Origin: Muricoccus nepalensis
Lineage (GTDB): Bacteria; Pseudomonadota; Alphaproteobacteria; Acetobacterales; Acetobacteraceae
Direction of reading: 5' to 3'
Assembly (NCBI RefSeq): GCF_006438825.1
Contig: NZ_RCZP01000007.1
Location: 62,001-126,000 of the forward strand
DNA: 64,000 nucleotides
Made by a program: the position numbers and the translations under genes. Below are positions 43,729 to 54,069 of this stretch, in pieces. Within the stretch, counting starts at the first letter, position 1. Every line of letters starts with the position of its first letter. Below the pieces are notes generated by a model that saw only the letters and a program-made list of their open reading frames with translations, ran no database searches and was not told where the DNA came from.

Positions 43729-44394
43729 ATGCCCCAGCTCCAGGCCGCCCAAATCCCGGTCACGCCCTTCCAGCAGAACTGCGCCCTTGTCTGGGACGCG
43801 GAGACGGGGCGCGGCACGGTGGTCGACCCCGGCGGCGACGTGCCGCGCATCCTGGCCGCGCTCGACAAGGCCGGCGTCACCGTGGACCGCATCCTGCTCA
43901 CCCACGGCCACCTGGACCACGCCGGCGGCGCGGCCGGGCTGAAGCGCGAGCTGGAGGCGCGGCAGGGCGGGGCCGTGCCGATCGAGGGGCCGGACCGGCG
44001 CGACGCCTTCCTCCTCGAAAGCCTCGCCGACCAGGGCGAGCGCTTCGGCATCGAGGGGCTGGAGAACGTGACCCCGGACCGCTGGCTGGCCGAGGGCGAG
44101 ACGGTCTCCATCGCCGGGCAGGACTTCGCCGTGCTGCACTGCCCCGGCCACACGCCGGGGCATGTGGCCTTCGTCTCCACGGCGCTCGGCGTGGCGGTGG
44201 TCGGGGACGTGATCTTCCGCGGCTCCGTCGGGCGCACCGACTTCCCCTACGGCGACCACGCGGCGCTGATCGCGGCGATCAAGGGCAAGCTGCTGCCGCT
44301 CGGTGACGAGATCCGCTTTCTCTGCGGCCACGGGCCGGGCTCCACCTTCGGCGAGGAGCGCCGGTCCAACCCCTTCCTCAACGAGCAGGACTGA
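43729..44394 (+). CDS. MBL-fold metallo-hydrolase (glyoxalase II-like)
   Basis: A 221-residue metallo-beta-lactamase-fold hydrolase. The dinuclear metal motif THGHLDHAGG lies at about residues 54-63. Further ligands are in LHCPGHTPGHVAF (about 135-147), VVGDVIFRGSVGRTDFPYGD (about 155-175) and the terminal FLCGHGPGSTFGEER. This layout matches the YcbL/glyoxalase II-like thioester hydrolases. ATG 43729 is chosen because the family starts with a short PQLQAAQIPVTPFQQNC strand; the longer open frame upstream is Arg/Pro-rich. Convergent with recD2, 36 bp apart. Confidence 0.87.
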   Translation: MPQLQAAQIPVTPFQQNCALVWDAETGRGTVVDPGGDVPRILAALDKAGVTVDRILLTHGHLDHAGGAAGLKRELEARQGGAVPIEGPDRRDAFLLESLADQGERFGIEGLENVTPDRWLAEGETVSIAGQDFAVLHCPGHTPGHVAFVSTALGVAVVGDVIFRGSVGRTDFPYGDHAALIAAIKGKLLPLGDEIRFLCGHGPGSTFGEERRSNPFLNEQD

Positions 44395-44430
44395 GCGGGG
44401 CGCGGGAGCCCGCGCTGCGCTCCGCGGCCC

Positions 44431-46605
44431 CTAGGCCAGCCACTCGCGGAGCTTCGACCAGCGCTGCCGGGTGTTCCTGTTCCGGACGGCGATGGCGAGC
44501 GCCCGCCTTTGCCCGACCAGCACGACCAACTTCTTGCCGCGGGTCACGCCGGTGTAGAGGAGGTTGCGGGCCAGCATGGCGTAGTGCTGGGTGGTGAGCG
44601 GGATGACCACCGCCGGGTACTCCGAGCCCTGCGCCTTGTGGATGGTGGTGGCGTAGGCGAGCACCAGCTCGTCGAGCTCGCCGAAGCCGTAGGCGACCTC
44701 CCGCCCCTCGAAGCGCACCGTGAGCTCGCCCTCCTCCATGTCGATGGAGGCGATCACGCCGAGGTCGCCGTTGTAGACCTCGCGGTCGTAGTCGTTGGCC
44801 ACCTGCATGACCTTGTCGCCGGGGCCGAAGGTCCAGCCGAAGCGCTCCACCCGCAGTTCGCCCGGCGGGTTCAGGACCTTCTGCAGCTCGATGTTGAGCG
44901 AGCGCGCGCCGAGGCCGCCGCGGTTCATCGGGCAGAGCACCTGCACGTCGCGCACGGGGTCGAGCCCGAAGCGGGCGGGGATGCGCTCCCGCACCACCGT
45001 CAGCAGCTTGCGCACGCCCTCCTCGGGATCGGCGGCGTCGACAAAGAAGAAGTCCGACCCCTCGCCCGGGCGGAGCTCGGGCATGTGCCCCTCGTTGATG
45101 CGGTGCGCGTTGACGATGACCTGGCTCTCGGCGGCCTGGCGGAACACCTCGGTGAGCCGCACGACGGGGAGGGCGCCGGAGCCGATGATGTCGGCCAGCA
45201 CCTGCCCAGGCCCGACGGAGGGGAGCTGGTCCACGTCGCCCACCAGCAGCAGCGCCGCCTCGTCCGGCAACGCCCGCAGCAGGGCGCGCATGAGCGGCAC
45301 GTCGACCATCGAGGTCTCGTCCACCACGAGAAGCTGGCAGTCCAGCGGCCGCTCCTCCGTGCGCTTGAATCCGCCGGTCTTGGGGTCGGTCTCCAGCAGG
45401 CGGTGGATGGTCCGTGCTTCCATCCCCGTGCTGTCGGACAGGCGCTTGGCCGCGCGCCCCGTCGGCGCGCAGAGCGCCACCTCCACCCCCTTGGCGCGCA
45501 GCACCCGCAGGACCGAGTTCACGAGCGTGGTCTTGCCCACGCCCGGCCCGCCGGTGATCACCAGCACCTTCGAGCGGGTGGCGAGCGCGAGGGCCTCCCG
45601 TTGGCTGGGGGCGAGCGAGAGGCCGGTCTTGCCCTCCACCCAGGGGATGGCGCGATCGGCGTCGATGGCGGGCCAGGGCGGCGCCCCCTGGGCCAGCGCC
45701 CGCAGCCGCTCGGCGATCCCCTGCTCGGCGCGGTACAGCCCCGCCAGGAAGACGCAGCGCTCGCCCTCCAGCGTGTCGGCCACCACGTCCCCCTCGGCCA
45801 GCTCCAGCTCGAGCGCGGTCTCGATGAGGGGAGGTGGCACCTCGATGAGGGCCGCGGTCTGGGCGGTGAGCTCCGCGAGCGGCAGCCCGCAATGGCCCTC
45901 GCCCGTGGCCTCGGCGAGCGCGAAGGAGATGCCGGCGCGCACCCGGATCATGGCGGTGGGCTCGATACCGAGGCGCTGGGCCACGAGGTCGGCGGTGCGG
46001 AAGCCGATGCCGCGGATGTCGCGGGCGAGGCGGTAGGGGTTCTCGCTGATCACCCGCACCGCCTCCGCGCCGTAGGTCTTGTGGATCCGCACGGCGCGCG
46101 AGGTGCCGACCCCGTGGGCGTGCAAGAAGAGCATGATCTCGCGGATGACCTTCTGCTCGGCCCAGCCCGCCACGATGCGCGACGCCCGCTTGGGGCCGAT
46201 GCCCGTGACCTCGCGGAGCCGCGCGGGCTCGGCCTCGATGAGGTCGAACACGGCGTCCCCGAAGGCGCGGACGAGCTTCCTGGCATAGGCCGGGCCGATG
46301 CCGCGGATCATGCCCGAGCCGAGGTAGCGCTCGATGCCCTCGAGCGTCGTCGGCGGGCTCGCCTTGAGGAAGCCCGCGCGGAACTGCAACCCGTGGGTGC
46401 GGTCGTTGGTCCAGCTGCCGGAGAGCTGCACCCACTCGCCGGCCGCGATGCTGGCCGCGTGCCCCACCACCGTGACGAGGTCCTTGTGCCCGCGCGCCTT
46501 CACCCGCAGCACGCAGAAGCCGTTCTCGGCGTTGTGGTAGGTCACCCGCTCCACCAGACCCGCCAGGGCCTCGGTGGGGGCGGTGGCGGACGGGGAGGCG
46601 CTCAT
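44431..46605 (-). CDS. recD2: RecD2-type ATP-dependent DNA helicase
   Basis: A 724-residue superfamily 1 helicase. The N-terminal OB-like part (GLVERVTYHNAENGFCVLRV) is followed by helix-hairpin-helix repeats (LREVTGIGPKRASRIVAGW, ARDIRGIGFRTADLVAQ) that distinguish RecD2 from RecD of RecBCD. Walker A is ITGGPGVGKTTL near residue 350, Walker B is LLVVDETSMVD, and motif VI-type sequences near the end are TIHKAQGSEYPAVVIPL and NLLYTGVTRGKK. It would unwind DNA 5' to 3' in repair or replication restart. It stands alone, with 69 bp to the Bug gene stop upstream. Confidence 0.93.
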   Translation of the reverse strand: MSASPSATAPTEALAGLVERVTYHNAENGFCVLRVKARGHKDLVTVVGHAASIAAGEWVQLSGSWTNDRTHGLQFRAGFLKASPPTTLEGIERYLGSGMIRGIGPAYARKLVRAFGDAVFDLIEAEPARLREVTGIGPKRASRIVAGWAEQKVIREIMLFLHAHGVGTSRAVRIHKTYGAEAVRVISENPYRLARDIRGIGFRTADLVAQRLGIEPTAMIRVRAGISFALAEATGEGHCGLPLAELTAQTAALIEVPPPLIETALELELAEGDVVADTLEGERCVFLAGLYRAEQGIAERLRALAQGAPPWPAIDADRAIPWVEGKTGLSLAPSQREALALATRSKVLVITGGPGVGKTTLVNSVLRVLRAKGVEVALCAPTGRAAKRLSDSTGMEARTIHRLLETDPKTGGFKRTEERPLDCQLLVVDETSMVDVPLMRALLRALPDEAALLLVGDVDQLPSVGPGQVLADIIGSGALPVVRLTEVFRQAAESQVIVNAHRINEGHMPELRPGEGSDFFFVDAADPEEGVRKLLTVVRERIPARFGLDPVRDVQVLCPMNRGGLGARSLNIELQKVLNPPGELRVERFGWTFGPGDKVMQVANDYDREVYNGDLGVIASIDMEEGELTVRFEGREVAYGFGELDELVLAYATTIHKAQGSEYPAVVIPLTTQHYAMLARNLLYTGVTRGKKLVVLVGQRRALAIAVRNRNTRQRWSKLREWLA

Positions 46606-46674
46606 CTACCGGAGATGGGGATGGATGGCCCGGGTGGCGAGCGCCCGGGCCGCTGTGCCGCCCGTCCGGCGGGC

Positions 46675-47652
46675 CTAGTCCAGGCGCGCGCCGGAGATCC
46701 GCACGACCTCCCGCCAGGTCGGGCGCTCGCGGTCCACGCGGGCGGTCACCTCGGCCGGGGTGCTCCAGACGCACTTGGCGCCGGCGCGCAGGAACCGCTC
46801 CTGCACGGCCGCGTCCTGGCCGATCTCGCGCATCGCGGCCGCCGCCCGCTCCACGATCGCGGCCGGAACCCCCGCGGGGAAGGCCATGGCGCACCAGCTC
46901 GTCACCACGAAGTCGGGCACGCCGACCTCCTGCATGATCGGCACGTTCGGCAGGTTCGGCCAGCGCTCGGCGCCGGTGATCACGAAGGCCTTCATGCGGC
47001 CCTCCTGGATCACGGGCACGTAGCTCGCGAGGTTGTCCATCGCGCAGGTCAGGTCGCCGGAAAGCATCGCGGGAATGATCTGCGCGGCGCCCCGGAAGGG
47101 CACGTGGGTGCCGTCGATGCCCAGGCGGCTCGTGAACAGCGCGCCGCTGAGATGGGCGGTGGTGCCGACGCCGGGCGAGCCGTAGCTGATGCCCTCGCGC
47201 CGCGCCTTCGCCCAGGCGACGAACTCCTGGAAGCTGTTCGCCGGGTTGTGCTGGCTGGAGACGACGAGGACGTTCGGCAGCTCCCAGTGCATCGAGATCG
47301 GCTGGAAGTCGCGCTGGGGGTTGTACGGGAGCGTGGAGTAGAGGAACTGGTTGATGTGCCAGGCGCCGAGCGTCAGCGGCGCCATGCTGTAGCCGTCCGG
47401 CGTGGCCTTGGCGAGCGCGTCCGCGCCGATGTTGCCGCCGGCGCCGGGCCGGTTCTCCAGCACGAAGGTCTGGCCGAGCCGCTGCTGCATCTGCTCGCAG
47501 AGCAAACGGCAGAGCACGTCGGTGGACCCGCCGGGCGGCCAGGGGACGATGACGCGCACGGGGCGGTTCGGCCAGGCCGGCTGCGCCGCGGCCGGCCGCA
47601 CGAAGGGCGTGGCGAGCGCCGCGGCCAAGGCCGAGCGACGGGTTGCTTGCAT
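46675..47652 (-). CDS. Bug-family (TctC-like) periplasmic receptor
   Basis: A 325-residue Bug receptor: signal peptide ending PAAAQ, then PAWPNRPVRVIVPWPPGGSTDVLCR and FVLENRPGAGGNIGADALAK. GGGAGGAA lies 7 bp before the ATG. Its neighbours (helicase and glutamine amidotransferase) give no hint of a ligand, and no permease is present, so it is an isolated receptor gene. Confidence 0.88.
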   Translation of the reverse strand: MQATRRSALAAALATPFVRPAAAQPAWPNRPVRVIVPWPPGGSTDVLCRLLCEQMQQRLGQTFVLENRPGAGGNIGADALAKATPDGYSMAPLTLGAWHINQFLYSTLPYNPQRDFQPISMHWELPNVLVVSSQHNPANSFQEFVAWAKARREGISYGSPGVGTTAHLSGALFTSRLGIDGTHVPFRGAAQIIPAMLSGDLTCAMDNLASYVPVIQEGRMKAFVITGAERWPNLPNVPIMQEVGVPDFVVTSWCAMAFPAGVPAAIVERAAAAMREIGQDAAVQERFLRAGAKCVWSTPAEVTARVDRERPTWREVVRISGARLD

Positions 47653-47753
47653 GTGATTCCTCCCGGGTTATGGGGGAACGATACGCAGGCTGGGGGCGCA
47701 AGGCCAACGCCCCCCGCGCATCGGCCGGCCGGGAGGCCCGGCGCGCCGCGGCG

Positions 47754-48620
47754 TCAGGCCCGGCCGCGCGCCCGGTGGACCGGCCGGACGAGGTGCTCGA
47801 TGAAGTTGCGCAGCTCCACCTGGCGCTGCGCGGCGCAGGTCACCTGCCGGTCCACGCCGAGCCGCCAGGCAAGGTCGCGTCGCTCCGGCTCCCGGTGCAG
47901 CGCCTCGATGAGCGAGGCCTGGGCGTCGACCGCCGCCTCGTCGCGCGCCAGCCCCTGCTCCATCAGGTCCTTGGCCTGCCGGCGCAGCGCCGCCGCCACC
48001 TCGTCCAGGGGCAGCTCGGGGTGGTACTGCACGCCCCAGAAGGTGCCGCCCTCGTGCCGGATCTCGGCCGCCTGCACGGCGCTCACCCCGTTGCCGGCGA
48101 GCACGGTGCCGCCCTCCGGCAGGCGCTCCACCTCGTCGGTGTGGATGGCCAGCGCGTCCCAGGCCGCGGGCCGCCCGGCCAGGAGCGGATGCTCGCGCCC
48201 GGCCTCGGTCGCGGTGATGCGCCGCGCGAAGGCCGCCTCGTGCCCGCGCCGGTTCTCCCGCACCCGGCCCCCGGCGGCGGCCGTGGCCACCTGAAGCCCC
48301 GCGCAAGACCCGAAGGAGGGCGTTCCCGACCGGAACACGTCGCGCATGAAGCGGAGCTGGCGGCGCACCTCGGGCGTGTCCTCGTAGACGTGCAGCGGCG
48401 ATCCCGTGAGGAAGACGCCGTCCTGCTCGCGCAGCGCCTCAACACCCGGCGCGGCCGCGCCCTCCTCCGCCGGCCGGACCAGCTCGCAGACGGCCTCAGG
48501 CACGATCGCGCGCAGCGTGTCGAGATAGGTCTCGCCGCTGCTGCGCCCCACGCTCTCGCGGCGCCGCTCGCGGTCCTCCGGCGTCTCGCTCTCGGCGACG
48601 AGGAAGCGAAGCGCCGTCAT
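47754..48620 (-). CDS. Class I glutamine amidotransferase-like protein
   Basis: A 288-residue protein whose first 235 residues form a GATase1 fold. The nucleophile elbow is GSCAGLQVA (about residue 95) and the His-Glu pair is in WGVQYHPELPL (about 195). A C-terminal extension of about 60 residues (QASLIEALHREPERRDLAWRLGVD) follows that GMP-synthase-type amidotransferase domains lack. It most resembles the standalone GMP synthase/gamma-glutamyl hydrolase-like group. ATG 48620 is selected from conserved MTALRFLVAESE. It may hydrolyse glutamine or a gamma-glutamyl amide; the partner is unknown. Confidence 0.82.
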   Translation of the reverse strand: MTALRFLVAESETPEDRERRRESVGRSSGETYLDTLRAIVPEAVCELVRPAEEGAAAPGVEALREQDGVFLTGSPLHVYEDTPEVRRQLRFMRDVFRSGTPSFGSCAGLQVATAAAGGRVRENRRGHEAAFARRITATEAGREHPLLAGRPAAWDALAIHTDEVERLPEGGTVLAGNGVSAVQAAEIRHEGGTFWGVQYHPELPLDEVAAALRRQAKDLMEQGLARDEAAVDAQASLIEALHREPERRDLAWRLGVDRQVTCAAQRQVELRNFIEHLVRPVHRARGRA

Positions 48621-48795
48621 CGCGACGGGCGGACCGGCGGCGGAACGGCCGGCGACGGGGTCGCCGTGGGGCGCAGACCGCGCCGGCCAGCGCGCGCGTC
48701 GGGTGTGCAGGGAGCGGCAAGGGGCATTCGTTGCAGATAGGCCGGAACCAGGGTCCGGCAAGCGCCGGCCCGGCGGGCCCGCGCGGCCGCGAGGG

Positions 48796-49632
48796 TCAGC
48801 CGAGGGTGAGCACCGCCGGCTGGTGGTCCGACAGGCGGACGTCGACGTCGTAGCTCACCGCGCGCACCCGCGGCGCGAGATCCTGCGTGACGAGGAGGTA
48901 GTCGCAGCAATGCGGCTCGCCATAGGTCTGGTCGGCGATGCAGAAGGAGGGCGGGTGAGGGGCCTCGCCGTGGCGAAGGCCCCAGGCGTCGAGGAGCGGC
49001 GGCGCGCCGTTATCGAACGGGGCCGAGAGGCGCGCCTTCGTCGCGTCGGACGGCGGCATGTTGAAGTCGCCCGTCAGGATGGCGGAGCGCGGGCTCGGCC
49101 GGGGGGCGTAGGGACCGCTGCCGGGCTGCCTCGGGCGGGCGGCGCGGTCCTGCGCGAGGGCGTGCGCGTCGCGGATGGCCTCGACCTGCGCCCGCCGGTG
49201 CTCGGCCGAGAAGTACTCGAGATGGGTGGTCATGACGCGCAGCGGGCCGAAGGGCGCCATCACCGTCACCTCGAGCAGCACCCGCGGCATGCTGCGGTCC
49301 GCCCCACCGGGCCAGGGCAGGGCGTGCCGGAGCACCTGCAGCACGGGCAGGCGGGAGAGGATCACGTTGCCGAAGCGCCGCGGCGCGCCGTCGCCGTCCA
49401 TGATCTCGAGCCCGACCCCGGCCACGGCGCGGTAGCCGGGCAGGAGCGCCGCTAGCTCGGCGAACTCGTCCTCGCCGCGGCTGCCCTGCAGGTCCGGCAG
49501 GTTGTCGGCCACCTCCTGCAGGCACAATACGTCGAAGTCGGCGAGGGCGCGCGCGTGGCGGACGATGCGGGCGATGTCCACCCGCCCGTCCATCCCCAGG
49601 CCCCACTGGATGTTCCAGGTGACGAGCTGCAT
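48796..49632 (-). CDS. Endonuclease/exonuclease/phosphatase (EEP) family enzyme
   Basis: A 278-residue EEP-fold metallohydrolase with all landmarks: LVTWNIQWG at the N-terminus, LCLQEV (about residue 40) with the metal-binding glutamate, a central catalytic histidine region (TTHLEYFS), TGDFNMPP (about 203) and the terminal SDHQPAVL. The start codon lies 3 bp after the stop of an ABC permease gene, so it belongs to that Ugp-like operon. In E. coli the last ugp gene encodes a phosphodiesterase (UgpQ) of another fold. This enzyme could play a similar role, cleaving an imported phosphodiester. Confidence 0.85.
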   Translation of the reverse strand: MQLVTWNIQWGLGMDGRVDIARIVRHARALADFDVLCLQEVADNLPDLQGSRGEDEFAELAALLPGYRAVAGVGLEIMDGDGAPRRFGNVILSRLPVLQVLRHALPWPGGADRSMPRVLLEVTVMAPFGPLRVMTTHLEYFSAEHRRAQVEAIRDAHALAQDRAARPRQPGSGPYAPRPSPRSAILTGDFNMPPSDATKARLSAPFDNGAPPLLDAWGLRHGEAPHPPSFCIADQTYGEPHCCDYLLVTQDLAPRVRAVSYDVDVRLSDHQPAVLTLG

Positions 49633-49635
49633 GGC

Positions 49636-50523
49636 CTACCGGATCCCCGCGCGCATGAAGCTCTGCACGAACTGCCGCTGGAAGAGCAGGAAGCCCACCA
49701 GCAGGGGGGCCGAGGTCATGAGGGTGGCCGCGCAGATCACCGCCCAGTCCACGCCCTGGTCGCCGCCGGCGAAGACCTGCAGCCCGACGGTGAGCGGGCG
49801 CGCCTCGACCGAGTTGGTGACGATCAGCGGCCAGAGAAAGTTGTTCCAGTGGTAGCTGACGGAGACGAGGCCGTAGGCGACGTAGACGGGCTTGGCCAGC
49901 GGGACGTAGATCCGGAGGAGGACCTGAAGGGCGCTCGCGCCCTCGACCCGCGCCGCGTCGTCCAGCTCCTTCGGAATCGTCTTGAAGGTCTGCCGCAGGA
50001 GGAAGATGCCGAAGGCCGAGGCGATGTAGGGCAGGGCGATGCCCGGGATGGTGTCGACCAGCCCGAGGCGGCTCATCGTGCGGTAGTTCTCCACGATCAG
50101 CACGTCCGGCATGATCATGAGCTGCACGAGCACGAGCGCGAAGGCGATGCCGCTCCCCGGGAAGTCGTAGCGGGCGAAGGCGAAGGCGGCGAGCGTGCCG
50201 AGCACGACCTGGCCGGCGAAGATGAGCGTGACCAGCACGATCGTGTTGAGGAAGTAGCGGGCGAAGGGCGCCGCCTCCCAGGCGCGGCGGAAGTTCGACA
50301 GGGTGAGCGGCGCGTCGAGGTCGAGCCGCGCCGTGTCCTCGGCCCCGTGGAAGGCGGCCCAGACCGCGAAGAGGAGCGGCAGCACCCAGAGCAGGGCGAG
50401 CAGCACCGCGCCGAGCCCTTCCAGCGCGCGCCAGAAGCCGGTGGGCTCGTAGGGCGAGGGCCGGAGCTCGGGCGGGGCGGGGCGCCGGCGGACCGCGGGG
50501 CCGGCCAGGGGAACGCCGCTCAC
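49636..50523 (-). CDS. ABC sugar/glycerol-phosphate-type permease (UgpE/MalG-like)
   Basis: A 295-residue inner-membrane permease with six hydrophobic segments. The cytoplasmic loop that docks the ATPase reads KELDDAARVEGASALQVLLRIYVPLAKP (EAA-type motif, about residues 195-222). It starts at GTG 50523, overlapping the stop of the upstream permease by 4 bp (GTGA), and the EEP gene follows after 3 bp. It pairs with the UgpA-like permease. Confidence 0.88.
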   Translation of the reverse strand: MSGVPLAGPAVRRRPAPPELRPSPYEPTGFWRALEGLGAVLLALLWVLPLLFAVWAAFHGAEDTARLDLDAPLTLSNFRRAWEAAPFARYFLNTIVLVTLIFAGQVVLGTLAAFAFARYDFPGSGIAFALVLVQLMIMPDVLIVENYRTMSRLGLVDTIPGIALPYIASAFGIFLLRQTFKTIPKELDDAARVEGASALQVLLRIYVPLAKPVYVAYGLVSVSYHWNNFLWPLIVTNSVEARPLTVGLQVFAGGDQGVDWAVICAATLMTSAPLLVGFLLFQRQFVQSFMRAGIR

Positions 50524-51398
50524 CGGTAGTGCACCCGGCGCTCGAGCCATCCGTACTGGACGAGGGCCGCGACCGCCAGCATCACGAGGAGGACGACCGT
50601 GAGCGCCGCCGCGTAGGACGTGTCCCAGAAGTTGAAGCCCACCTGGTAGACGTAGAACAGCAGCAGCGAGGTTGCGTTGTCCGGCCCGCCACGGGTCATG
50701 ACGATGATGTGGTCGACGGTGCGGAAGGCGTTGATCACGGCGTTGATGAGGACGAAGAGCGTCGTCGGCATGAGGAGCGGGAACTGGACGCGGCGGAAGA
50801 AGGTCCAGCGCGAGGCACCCTCCAGCGCTGCCGCCTCCGCGAGCGTCGGCGAGATGCCCTGCAGCGCGGCGAGGTAGAAGATCATGAAGAAGCCCGCCTC
50901 CTTCCACACCGCCACCAGCGTGACGGCGGCGAGCGCCGTCTCCCGCGACCCCAGCCAGTTGTGCGAGGGCAGGCCGAGCGCCGCCGTCACCTGCTCCAGC
51001 AGCCCGTACTGCGGCGTGTAGAAGAACAGCCAGATGTTCGCGACCGCGATCATCGGCAGGATGGTCGGGGTGAAGTAGGCCATGCGGGCGAAGGTGCGCC
51101 CGGGGATGCGGTCGTTCACCCAGACCGCCATCAGCAGCGCGAGCCCGATCGCGAGCGGGATGGTGCCGAGCGCGAACCGGAGATTGTTCACGAGCGACTG
51201 CCAGAAGACGGGATCCGCCAGCATCTGCTCGTAGTTCGCGACGCCCACGAAGCGCGACGGCCGGCGCGGCCGCGGCGTGGAGGTGAAGCTCTCGACGAGG
51301 CTCGCGACCGCCGGCCAGTGCGTGAAGGCGACGAGGAGCGCCATGGCCGGCAGGAGCAGGAGCCAGCCATGGACGGCGGCGGAAAGGCGGCTCTTCAT
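50520..51398 (-). CDS. ABC sugar/glycerol-phosphate-type permease (UgpA/MalF-like)
   Basis: A 292-residue permease with six hydrophobic segments, starting MKSRLSAAVHGWLLLLPAMALLV. The ATPase-docking loop is SPTLAEAAALEGASRWTFFRRVQFPLLMP (about residues 193-221), followed by the FRTVDHIIVMTRGGPDNAT loop typical of UgpA. ATG 51398 follows 74 bp of non-coding sequence after the binding-protein stop. It forms the channel with the UgpE-like subunit. Confidence 0.88.
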   Translation of the reverse strand: MKSRLSAAVHGWLLLLPAMALLVAFTHWPAVASLVESFTSTPRPRRPSRFVGVANYEQMLADPVFWQSLVNNLRFALGTIPLAIGLALLMAVWVNDRIPGRTFARMAYFTPTILPMIAVANIWLFFYTPQYGLLEQVTAALGLPSHNWLGSRETALAAVTLVAVWKEAGFFMIFYLAALQGISPTLAEAAALEGASRWTFFRRVQFPLLMPTTLFVLINAVINAFRTVDHIIVMTRGGPDNATSLLLFYVYQVGFNFWDTSYAAALTVVLLVMLAVAALVQYGWLERRVHYR

Positions 51399-51472
51399 CG
51401 GTCCCTGGCAGCGGCTGGTGAAGGGGGGAGGGGACGGCGGGAGGTCCCGCGCCGTCCCCCGGCGGGGCATGG

Positions 51473-52756
51473 CTAGCGGTAGGGCCGCAGGATGCGCTCG
51501 GCCTCTGCCTGGGCGTCCCGCATCGCCCGGTCCGGCGCCTTGCTGCCGGTCAGGACCGCCTGGATGTTGTCGCCCAGCGCCTTGGTGACGCGCTGGTTCT
51601 CGTGCGTGGAGAGCTCCGCAACGGCGAACTCGAGTTGGTCGCGCGCCACGGCCGCGGCGGGGAAGCCGGCCAGGTAGTCCTTCATCGCCGCCGTCCCGTA
51701 GGCGGCGCGGCTGACGCCGACATAGCCGGTATCGATGCTCCAGCGCGCCGCCCGCTCGGGCTGGGTCATCCAGCGGGCGAAGCGGAAGGCCGCCTCCTGC
51801 TGCGCCGGCGTCGCCTTCTTCGCGATGCTGAAGTTGCCACCGCCGGTTGGGCTGCCGCGCCGCTTGCCGGCGGGCAGCATGGCGACACCGAAGTCGAAGC
51901 GCGCGTTCGTGCGGATGTTCGTCAGGTTGCCGGTCGTGGTCCACATCATCGCGGTCTTCCCCTCGAGGAAGTCGCGCGGCGTGGTGCCCCACTCGACGAT
52001 GCCCGGCGGGTAGACCTTCGACTTCTGCGCGAGGTCCACCCAGTACTGCAGCGCCTCCACGACGCCGGGCTTGTCGAAGAAGGTGCGGTCGCCCTCCTGA
52101 TTCGCCAGCACCTCGCCTGCCTCGATCGCCAGCGCCTGCAGCATCCAGTAGCCGAAGCCGGTGGAGGGGATCTGGGTTCCCCACTGGCTGACGTTGCCGG
52201 CGGCGTCGCGCTTCGTCAGCCTCTCGACAAAGGCCGCGTGCTCCGCCCAGGTGGCCGGCGGCTTCTCGGGGTCGAGGCCCGCCTGCCGGAACAGCGCCTT
52301 GTTCCAGTAGAGCACGATCGTCGAGCGCTGGAAGGGCAGGCCCCAGGTCTGGCCCGCGGTCTGGCTGTTGAGCATGAAGGCCGGGAAGAAGTCGCCCAGC
52401 CAGGTCTTGTCGGCGTCCGTCTTCACGAAACCGTCGAGCGGGACGATCGCCTCCTCGTCGATGAGCGTGAACATGTCGGTCGAGAGGAGGACGGAGAGGG
52501 TCGGGGGCGTGCCGCTCTTGTGGGCGGTCAGGACCTTGACCAGGGTCTCCTGGTAGGTGCCGGCATAGACCGGCGTCACCTTGATGCCCGGGTTCTCCCG
52601 CGCGAAGTCGCCGGCGTAGCTGTCGATGACCCGCGTGATCGCGCCGCCCACCGCCACGGGGTAGAAGAACGAGAACTCGGTCGGCCCGCCCTGCGCCAGG
52701 GCCGGCCGTGCCAGCGCCGCGGCGGCCGAGCCCGCCAGGAAATGTCGCCTGTCCAT
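51473..52756 (-). CDS. ABC extracellular solute-binding protein, family 1 (UgpB-like)
   Basis: A 427-residue periplasmic binding protein. The N-terminus DRRHFLAGSAAAALARPALAQ is a twin-arginine signal. The mature part FSFFYPVAVGGAITRVIDSYAGDFARENPGIKVTPVYAGTYQETLVKVL matches UgpB-type proteins (the YxGxYxexL segment). It is located between the ATPase gene (72 bp) and the permeases, and should capture a glycerol-phosphate-like or sugar ligand for this importer. Confidence 0.88.
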   Translation of the reverse strand: MDRRHFLAGSAAAALARPALAQGGPTEFSFFYPVAVGGAITRVIDSYAGDFARENPGIKVTPVYAGTYQETLVKVLTAHKSGTPPTLSVLLSTDMFTLIDEEAIVPLDGFVKTDADKTWLGDFFPAFMLNSQTAGQTWGLPFQRSTIVLYWNKALFRQAGLDPEKPPATWAEHAAFVERLTKRDAAGNVSQWGTQIPSTGFGYWMLQALAIEAGEVLANQEGDRTFFDKPGVVEALQYWVDLAQKSKVYPPGIVEWGTTPRDFLEGKTAMMWTTTGNLTNIRTNARFDFGVAMLPAGKRRGSPTGGGNFSIAKKATPAQQEAAFRFARWMTQPERAARWSIDTGYVGVSRAAYGTAAMKDYLAGFPAAAVARDQLEFAVAELSTHENQRVTKALGDNIQAVLTGSKAPDRAMRDAQAEAERILRPYR

Positions 52757-52828
52757 CGTTCCCTCCTTGCCGGTTGCGTCCGGCGCGCTGCACCCACGCC
52801 AAGCATGACACCCGTGTGACGGCCCCGC

Positions 52829-53860
<1,032 letters not shown>

Positions 53861-54069
53861 CGCTTGGCCTCAACCGTCCGCGCCGGGATGGCGGCACCTT
53901 GCCGGGGTTGCTCCGCCGCCGTCCGACGCGATGTCAGGACCGGCGTCAGCAAGACGCATCAGCCCGCTCCGGGGCGGGCCCGACGTGGCGGCGCGCTGCT
54001 CCCCGGCCAGGGTGTGAAAGCTTGCACAGGGCACGTTGAGGGTCAAACACCGTGGCGGCCGCGCGGCGC

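Noticed and set aside
44378-47707. An 1109-codon minus-strand frame overlapping recD2 and the Bug gene
   Set aside because: Low-complexity Arg/Gly/His composition, and two clear protein families occupy the same DNA in different frames.
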